DNA of 64,000 nt, taken from the NCBI GenBank assembly GCA_037039925.1, contig JAXRKP010001038.1:98501-162500 (forward strand), in the 5' to 3' direction. A program made the position numbers and the translations under genes. The stretch's first letter is position 1; each line of letters begins with the position of its first letter. The stretch is from Doris montereyensis. Its lineage: Eukaryota > Mollusca > Gastropoda > Nudibranchia > Dorididae. The notes under the pieces were generated by a model that saw only the letters and a list, made by a program, of their open reading frames with translations, was not told the DNA's origin and did not search any database. Of this stretch, positions 58,263-64,000 are shown piece by piece.

Positions 58263-58439
58263 CATCCTTTGAAGCAATTGACATTGAAAAGAGAGGTTTG
58301 TCGTTTTAACGGGAGGTTCCCTCAGTTTTGATAATGTTGTCACGTGGTCGATTTTATCACGTGGCCAACGATTGGTACACATTTCCATCTGGATCAAATT
58401 TGGAAATGCTTGTCAAGCCTTTTCCAGGAAACACAGCCA

Positions 58440-58510
58440 TTGATCTTGAATGACCTGGATTCGAACCCAACATCTCACAACCATCAATCCGGCAACCTTA
58501 CCAGGGGATA
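58440..58510 (-). mobile_element. tRNA-like / SINE B-box remnant
   Basis: On the minus strand, GGGTTCGAATCCAGGTCA contains a perfect pol III B box (GGTTCGAATCC; plus-strand 58457-58468), preceded by GGTAAGGTTGCCGGATTGATGGTTGTGAGATGTT. The spacing resembles a tRNA anticodon/T-arm region, but no good A box and no cloverleaf were found. Best read as a decayed tRNA-derived SINE. Confidence 0.4.
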
Positions 58511-58875
58511 GCGAACGATACAAATTGTTGCAAATAATCGGCAGTTTTTTAAGTTATGTTTGCTAAAGCGAATCTGTTTCTGAGTTTGTTACCGCTTGTC
58601 TAAACCTCCATTTTTTCTTTTTATTTCAGTTACAAAATGAAATGCTTACCATTTGACATATCGCAAGCATAAATTTGGATGATAATTTTGAAAAATTATA
58701 ATAATATGTATATGCATGAATACTAACTATTATATTACTGTGGTATAATTATAGTCATCTATAAAAATAAAAAAAAAGCATTAGCCATTGAAACTAGAAC
58801 TACATAGGATCAGAACTTAATATTCGTGAGTGAACAAGTGTACAGGTCTACATGTATGTATCTTTGTATTAAATT

Positions 58876-59158
<283 letters not shown>

Positions 59159-60285
59159 CTACCCTTCACCTAAACCCTTCACCAATCTACACCCAAACCC
59201 CTTTACTACACTTCACCTAAAACCCTTCAACAACCTACACCTAAACCCCTTCACCAACCTACATCCAAACCCCTTCACAAACCTTCACCTAAACCCCTTC
59301 ACCAACCTACACCCAAAATCATACACCATTCTTCACCCAAACCCCTTCGCCAACCTTCCGCCAAACCCCTTCACCAACCTTCACCCAAACCCCTTCACCA
59401 ACCTTCATCCAAACCCTTCACCAACCTTCCCCAAACCCCTTCACCAACCTTCACCTAAACCCTTCACCAACCTTCATCCAAACCCCTTCACGAGCTTTCA
59501 TCCAAACCCCTTCACCAACCTTCACCCAAACCCCTTCACCAACCTTCATCCAAAACCCTTCATCCAAACCCCTTCACCAACCTTCATTCAAAACCCTTCA
59601 CCCAAAACCTTCACCCAAACCTTCACCTAAAACCTTCACCAACCTTCACCCAAATTCCGTCAAAACCTTCACCAACATTCACCCAAACCCCTTCACAAAC
59701 CTTCACCCAAATCCCTTCACCAACATTCACCCAAAGCCCTTCATCAACCTACACCCAAACCCTGTCACCAACCTTCACCTAAACCCTTCATCCAACACCT
59801 TCACCAACCCAAATCCTGTCACCAAATTCACCTAAACCTTCACCAACCTACACCCAAACCCTGTCACCAATCTTCACCTAAACCCTTCACCAACCTACAC
59901 CCAAACCCTGTCACCAATCTTCACCTAAACCCTTCACCAACCTTCACCCAAACCCTGTCACCAACTTCACCTAAAGCCCTTCATCAACCTACACCCAAAC
60001 CCTGTCACCAATCTTCACCTAAACCCTTCATCAACCTTCACCCAAACCCCGTCACCAACCCTTCACCAACATTCACCCAAACCCTTCACCAATCTTTCAC
60101 CTAAACCCTTTCACAAACCTTCACCCAAATCCCTTCACCAACATTCAACCTAAACCCCTTCACCAACCTACACCCAAACCCTGTCACCAACCTTCACCTA
60201 AACCCCTTCACCAATCTACACCCAAACCCTGTCACCAACCTTCACCTAAACCCCTTCACTACCATCCACCCAAACCCTTTCACCT
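59159..60285. repeat. ~24-bp G-poor minisatellite, about 1.1 kb
   Basis: Units of the type CCTTCACCAACCTTCACC(C/T)AAACC repeat irregularly, with variants CCTGTCACCAA and CTACACCCAAA. The plus strand is almost free of G. One frame is open to 59630 (NPFTNLHP-like repeats), but the indels between units rule out a maintained coding frame. Confidence 0.93.
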
Positions 60286-60407
60286 GCCCCTCCCTCGTCC
60301 ATCCATCCATTCAGAGCTCATAGCTGTGTCTAGACATGGGATATCTTTCCCCAAATCAAATTAATGTTTGGCCGTTGCCATGGTTTCCACAGAACTCAAT
60401 CGACACC

Positions 60408-60477
60408 ATGGAGACCTTCAACGGAAGATGGCAAAACACTGGTGGCATGGAGGGCTTAGACGAGTTTTTGCAAGCAA
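60408..60477 (+). CDS. Putative FABP-family first exon
   Basis: The ATG at 60408 in a good context (ACACCATGG) opens METFNGRWQNTGGMEGLDEF, LQA, then meets a GTATGT donor at 60478. Fatty-acid-binding proteins (intracellular lipid carriers, about 130 residues) begin M-x-x-F-x-G-x-W...(F/L)-D-E/D-(Y/F)-(M/L)-K/x-A. Their first exon is about 70-73 coding bases ending in phase 1; this one is 70 bases, 23 codons plus one base. Upstream ATG 60336 is in frame and would add 24 residues, but the TTTCCACAG just before suggests an exon boundary or 5' UTR. The remaining three FABP exons are not in the window: downstream is a GAT/CAT microsatellite and a minus-strand LINE. It could be a real gene running off the right edge or a stray exon. 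Confidence 0.45.
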
Positions 60478-60521
60478 GTATGTGCCTTTGTCTACGTTAC
60501 CATTCCCTATATTGTCTTCAA

Positions 60522-60522
60522 A

Positions 60523-60569
<47 letters not shown>

Positions 60570-60588
60570 CATCATCATCATCATCATG

Positions 60589-60628
<40 letters not shown>

Positions 60629-60800
60629 ATCATCATCATCATCTTCGTCATCATCATCCTCCTGATCATCATCAGCATATTCACTAAGAAAGTAATCATC
60701 ATCATTATCCTCATTAGATACGTCATCGTCAACATCAACATCCTCGTCATTACTACCACTGTATCCCCACGATTATCATCATCTATCTTTCTTTGTTTAT
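60522..60800. repeat. (GAT)n/(ATC)n microsatellite
   Basis: (GAT)n to 60567 switches to (CAT)n/(ATC)n to 60660, followed by interrupted CATCATC words to about 60785. The GAT-to-ATC switch near 60568 makes a long inverted repeat. Confidence 0.93.
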
Positions 60801-60829
60801 CAGCTCCCATTCTACCTTCCCGTGTATGG

Positions 60830-63400
60830 GTTTAGATGCCCGAAATGGTCTTTCTCCACGCTGCCCTGTCCTGACAGTTTCTGTTTCCTTTTGTGAAAGT
60901 TAAATTTCTTTGCTTTAATGCCTCTTATATATCTTCTTCCCACTTTCTCCGAGGTATGCTTTTGGTATTTTACCTTGAATTTTAGCACCGTATACTGATA
61001 TAGCTATTCTACGTCATTCATTCTGTTAACATGCCCAAACAATCTCAGTTGATTTATTTCTATCTTAGTTTTTATGCCTTCTGCTTTGGTTTGATCTCTT
61101 ATTTTTGTGTTTCTGATTTTGTCTCTTTTAGTTTTCCCTACTACTCTTCTTAGATGTTTCATTTCAGCTGCCTGTACTCTACTGTATTCCCTACTGTGTA
61201 AGGTCCAGGTTTCACTGCCATAGAGGAGAGTTGGACAATAAACTGTGTTGTATACTGCCGTTTTGGTTTTTGTTGACAATTCTTGTTTACCTGCATATGC
61301 CTTTCCTAGATTATCTGGTTTATTTCTTCTTTTAGTAGTCTTAGTTTTCCCTCCGAGTTGATCATTATTTTTAGATATTTGTAACTTCGAACTTGTTCTA
61401 AATTCTCCCTGGCCAATTTAAGATTTGTGTTTTAGCTTCCCTAGTTACTAGCATTGGTTTGGTTTTCTTTGCATTTACTCTCATTCCTCTTTTATTTAAT
61501 TCCTTATTCATCATGTCAATATTCGACTGAAGGTCTCTTTCTGATTTTCCAAACAGAACTAAATCATCAGCAATTGAAAGTATTGTTACATTTATTCGTT
61601 TAAGCTTCCACATATCTACATATATTTTTTCATTTTGGAGGATGCCTTTGCGACTGAATCCGTAAATGTAATAAACAAAAGAGGACTTGGGATACAACCC
61701 TGTCTTACTCCTATATCTACATCAAATTCTGCAGATACATGTCCAGCTACTCTCACTGTACATGTTGGTTTGTTGTAAAAACTTTTTAATGGCTTCTATT
61801 ACATTTTGGTCTACATTGTGGTTTTTTTAAGTCTGCCATAGTTCGTCCTTCCCCACAGTGTCAAATGCCTTTTCTAAGTCAATAAAAGACAGGTGCAAGT
61901 CAATGTTTCTCTCAAGGAATTTTTCTATTATTTGTCTAATTGTAAATATGTGGCCTTGTACACTTCTTCCTGGTCTAAATCCACTCTGATCCTCTATTCT
62001 TTTCCCTAGTCTCATTTCCGGAATCCTGGCATACGCTTTTCCTGGTACGCTAAGTAGTGATATCCTCTATAGGTTGAGCATTCCAAGTTGATCCTTTCTT
62101 GTGTATTGGTACTACCGTTCTCTTTTTCCAGTCTTATGGCACCTGTTTTGATTTCCATGCTTGTTGACATATTGCATGTAATAGTTTCTCTGCTTCTCTC
62201 TATTGCTTTTTAATAATTTCTCGATAAATTTGATCTGTTCCTTTGGGCCTTTCCTAATTTCACTTTTCTTATAGTTGTTTGCATTTCTACCAGTGAGATA
62301 TCTACATCTTGAGCTGTCTCATCTGGATTATTTGTTGCTTTTACTAATTGATCTGAACTCCTTGTTTTATATGTTCTGGAGGGATTATATAATTGTTGAA
62401 AATATTTTCTCAACGTTTCCATGATTTGGCTGTCTCCTTTCATTATTTCTCCTTTGGCGTTCTTAATTTGTCGTATTGGGCATGCTTTGGTCTTTCTCAT
62501 GCTCTTCATTGCCCCTCCAAACAGCTTTTGATTTCCTTGATAGCATTCTTGAAGTCTTTGTCCAAACTCTTCCCACTGTTCCCGTTTTTGCTTTCCTCAT
62601 TTTCTCTTTGGCGATAGGTCTTTTACTCATGTAATCTATCCTATCTGGCCACTTTGCTTGCAAGTATTTCTTCTGGGCATCCTTCTTTATTTGATTTTAG
62701 TCTTGACATTCTCATTCCACCATGCTGTTCTTTTCCTATCTCCTTTAATTTATTTCCTACTACAGACCTCTTCAGTACAACTGAGAAGTGTTTCTTTATA
62801 CATTTGCCACTTTTCTTCTATTGTGCTATCATTCAAATCCGTTTGCCTTTCACTGATAAATATTTTTTTTATCCAAGATAGGTATATCTGTTTTACTATT
62901 GGTTTATTTAGATCTTCTATTTTGAGTTTAGTAGTTATCTTTTCATTCTTTTTTCTGTTTGTTTTCTTCAGTCAGTAATCTCATTTTGGCAATCACTAAG
63001 TGATTACACTAACTATTTCTGCTCCTCTGTTGACTCTAACTTCCATTGTACTGTAAAAAAAGGGAGCTGCTATCTATTTTATAGTTGATCATTGACTCTT
63101 CACACTGTCTTCATTTACCCTTGTATATTTGTGGATATCTTTATCAGGAAAAAAAGTGTTGGCTATCTTCATGTTATTCTTTAGACAAAAATCTATTAGT
63201 CTCTCTTTGTTTGGAGAAGTTGTTGTCTCTCCTTCTTTACTTATTACTCCTTCCGATATTGCTATATTGTTGCCTACTTTAGCGTTTAAATCTCATGAAA
63301 CAATTAGTTCCTGTTTCGGGTTTGAGATTCTCTGCGGCTATTTGTAAATCATTTTCGAAGGCATCTTTTTCTTCTTTAGTGGCCCTGGTACTAGTGATAG
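60830..63400 (-). pseudogene. APE-type LINE, minus strand, 5'-truncated
   Basis: Read on the minus strand from 63400: EEKDAFENDLQIAAENL, then DLNAKVGNNIAISEGVISKE (endonuclease G-D-x-N-A-K-V-G motif, about 63280-63220). SPNKERLIDFCLKNNMKIAN follows, a linker with basic blocks near 62.5 kb, and MKGDSQIMETLRKYFQQLYN (about 62440-62380). RT blocks are DQSGFRPGRSVQGHIFTIRQ and LHLSFIDLEKAFDTV (61990-61860). The catalytic box reads IADDLVLFG instead of YADD (61574-61550). RGMRVNAKKTKPM follows. The 3' part is KTAVYNTVYCPTLLYGSETW, then QAAEMKHLRRVVGKTKRDKI and QLRLFGHVNRM (61270-61010). This fits the endonuclease/RT LINEs often annotated craniofacial development protein 2-like or RTE-like; the clade is not settled. 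Many frameshifts; the 5' end is cut by a SINE near 63400. Confidence 0.8.
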
Positions 63401-63419
63401 GTGGATCGACACCTAATCC

Positions 63420-63655
63420 CATTGGAGACGGACGATAAAAAGGAGGTCCCGTGTAAAAAATCACAACACTCTGTGCACGTTAAAGATCTCTCAGCTGTTT
63501 ACAGGGCAGTCTGGGCAAATCCTACGAAAACCCCCGAGATCACATTAGTTGTGGATGCGGGTTTAAATCAAATCAAATCAAATCAAATCAAATCAAATCA
63601 AATCAAATCAATCCAAATCAAATCAAATCAAATCAAATCAAATCAAATCGATTGT
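63420..63655 (+). mobile_element. SINE 3' part with (AAATC)n tail
   Basis: GTGCACGTTAAAGATCTCTCAGCTGTTTACAGGGCAGTCTGGGCAAATCCTACG (63474-63527) resembles AAAGAACCCTTGGCTGTTTACAAGGCAGTCTAGG of the SINE at 43327-43609. It is followed by a CAAAT/AAATC repeat of about 17 units (63566-63650), a common kind of SINE/LINE 3' tail. No tRNA-like head is present. Confidence 0.6.
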
Positions 63656-63691
63656 ATAAACATGATAGGCTTTCAAGTTTGACCTCCACAC

Positions 63692-64000
63692 ATTCTACAA
63701 ACTTTTAGAACAAGTACAGTCTACAAACTTTTAGAACAGTACAATCTACAAACTTTTAGAACAAGTACAGTCTACAAACTTTTAGAACAAGTACAATCTA
63801 CAAACTTTTAGAACAAGTACAGTCTACAAACTTTTAGAACAAGTACAGTCTACAAACTTTTAGAACAAGTACAGTCTACAAACTTTTAGAACAAGTACAG
63901 TCTACAAACTTTTAGAACAAGTACAGTCTACAAACTTTTAGAACAAGTACAGTCTACAAACTTTTAGAACAAGTACAGTCTACAAACTTTTAGTTTTAGA
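63692..64000. repeat. 26-bp minisatellite running off the window
   Basis: TCTACAAACTTTTAGAACAAGTACAG is repeated about 12 times with near identity (one unit lacks AA, two have CAATC). It is interrupted by the window end. Confidence 0.95.

Noticed and set aside
56540..58284. Open frames in the 57-bp array as protein-coding genes
   Set aside because: Unit length of 19 codons explains openness on both strands at once. Frame-shifting indels between units make a single protein unlikely, so it is reported as a repeat and a finding only.
58437..58520. Functional tRNA gene on the minus strand
   Set aside because: The B box is perfect, but no A box at the right spacing and no cloverleaf can be drawn.

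Overview
This is an animal nuclear genome window made almost entirely of old transposable elements and tandem repeats. No large intact host gene is visible. The evidence for a metazoan is GT-AG introns inside coding relics, tRNA-derived SINEs, an APE-type LINE, THAP/P-element, pogo, MULE, PHIS/Mutator-like, hAT and piggyBac transposases, and one plausible first exon of a fatty-acid-binding protein. The mixture (SWIM-type MULEs, PHD-tailed pogo elements, dense CTAGAT-rich DNA, long GA/CT and AAT tracts) would suit a mollusc, probably a gastropod. That is an inference from repeat style; no marker gene proves it.

Layout. 0.8-1.9 kb holds a ~175-bp satellite. 2.3-3.2 kb is a broken DUF7869-type element gene. 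5.36-6.85 kb is a hAT element with TIRs and an 8-bp target duplication. 7.0-9.4 kb is a piggyBac relic interrupted by a 31-bp minisatellite, followed by a MULE-like C-terminal fragment. 10.6-17.06 kb is a higher-order tandem array (~1.275-kb unit) carrying a reverse-transcriptase C-terminal remnant, a long inverted-repeat hairpin and CTAGAT-rich DNA. 17.1-23 kb is a decayed, intron-containing MULE gene whose 5' part is duplicated, with LINE 3' ends and a piggyBac fragment inserted. 23-25.8 kb is mostly empty.

25.8-50.3 kb is a dense DNA-transposon graveyard: two different Mutator-like (PF20700-type) transposase genes, a SWIM-type MULE, a pogo/Tigger gene ending in a PHD finger, a second complete pogo/PHD element (3.6 kb, TIRs and TA target duplication) lodged between a MULE N-terminal exon and a SWIM-MULE that also ends in a PHD finger, a THAP/P-element gene, an IS1595/Merlin-like element with perfect 20-bp TIRs, and a second hAT copy inserted into a detached piece of the 10.6-17 kb satellite.

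50.9-53.1 kb holds another satellite piece, AAT repeats and an AT-rich block with three closely spaced minus-strand reading frames laid out like a compact viral or Polinton-type gene cluster. 54.2-60.3 kb is simple sequence and minisatellites, including a 57-bp array of ~29 units. 60.4 kb holds the FABP-like first exon. 60.8-63.4 kb is a minus-strand LINE, and the window ends in SINE-tail, (AAATC)n and a 26-bp minisatellite.

Nearly every coding relic carries frameshifts or stops, so none is expected to make active transposase from this copy. Gene boundaries given for relics are the limits of recognisable homology, read by eye from translations.
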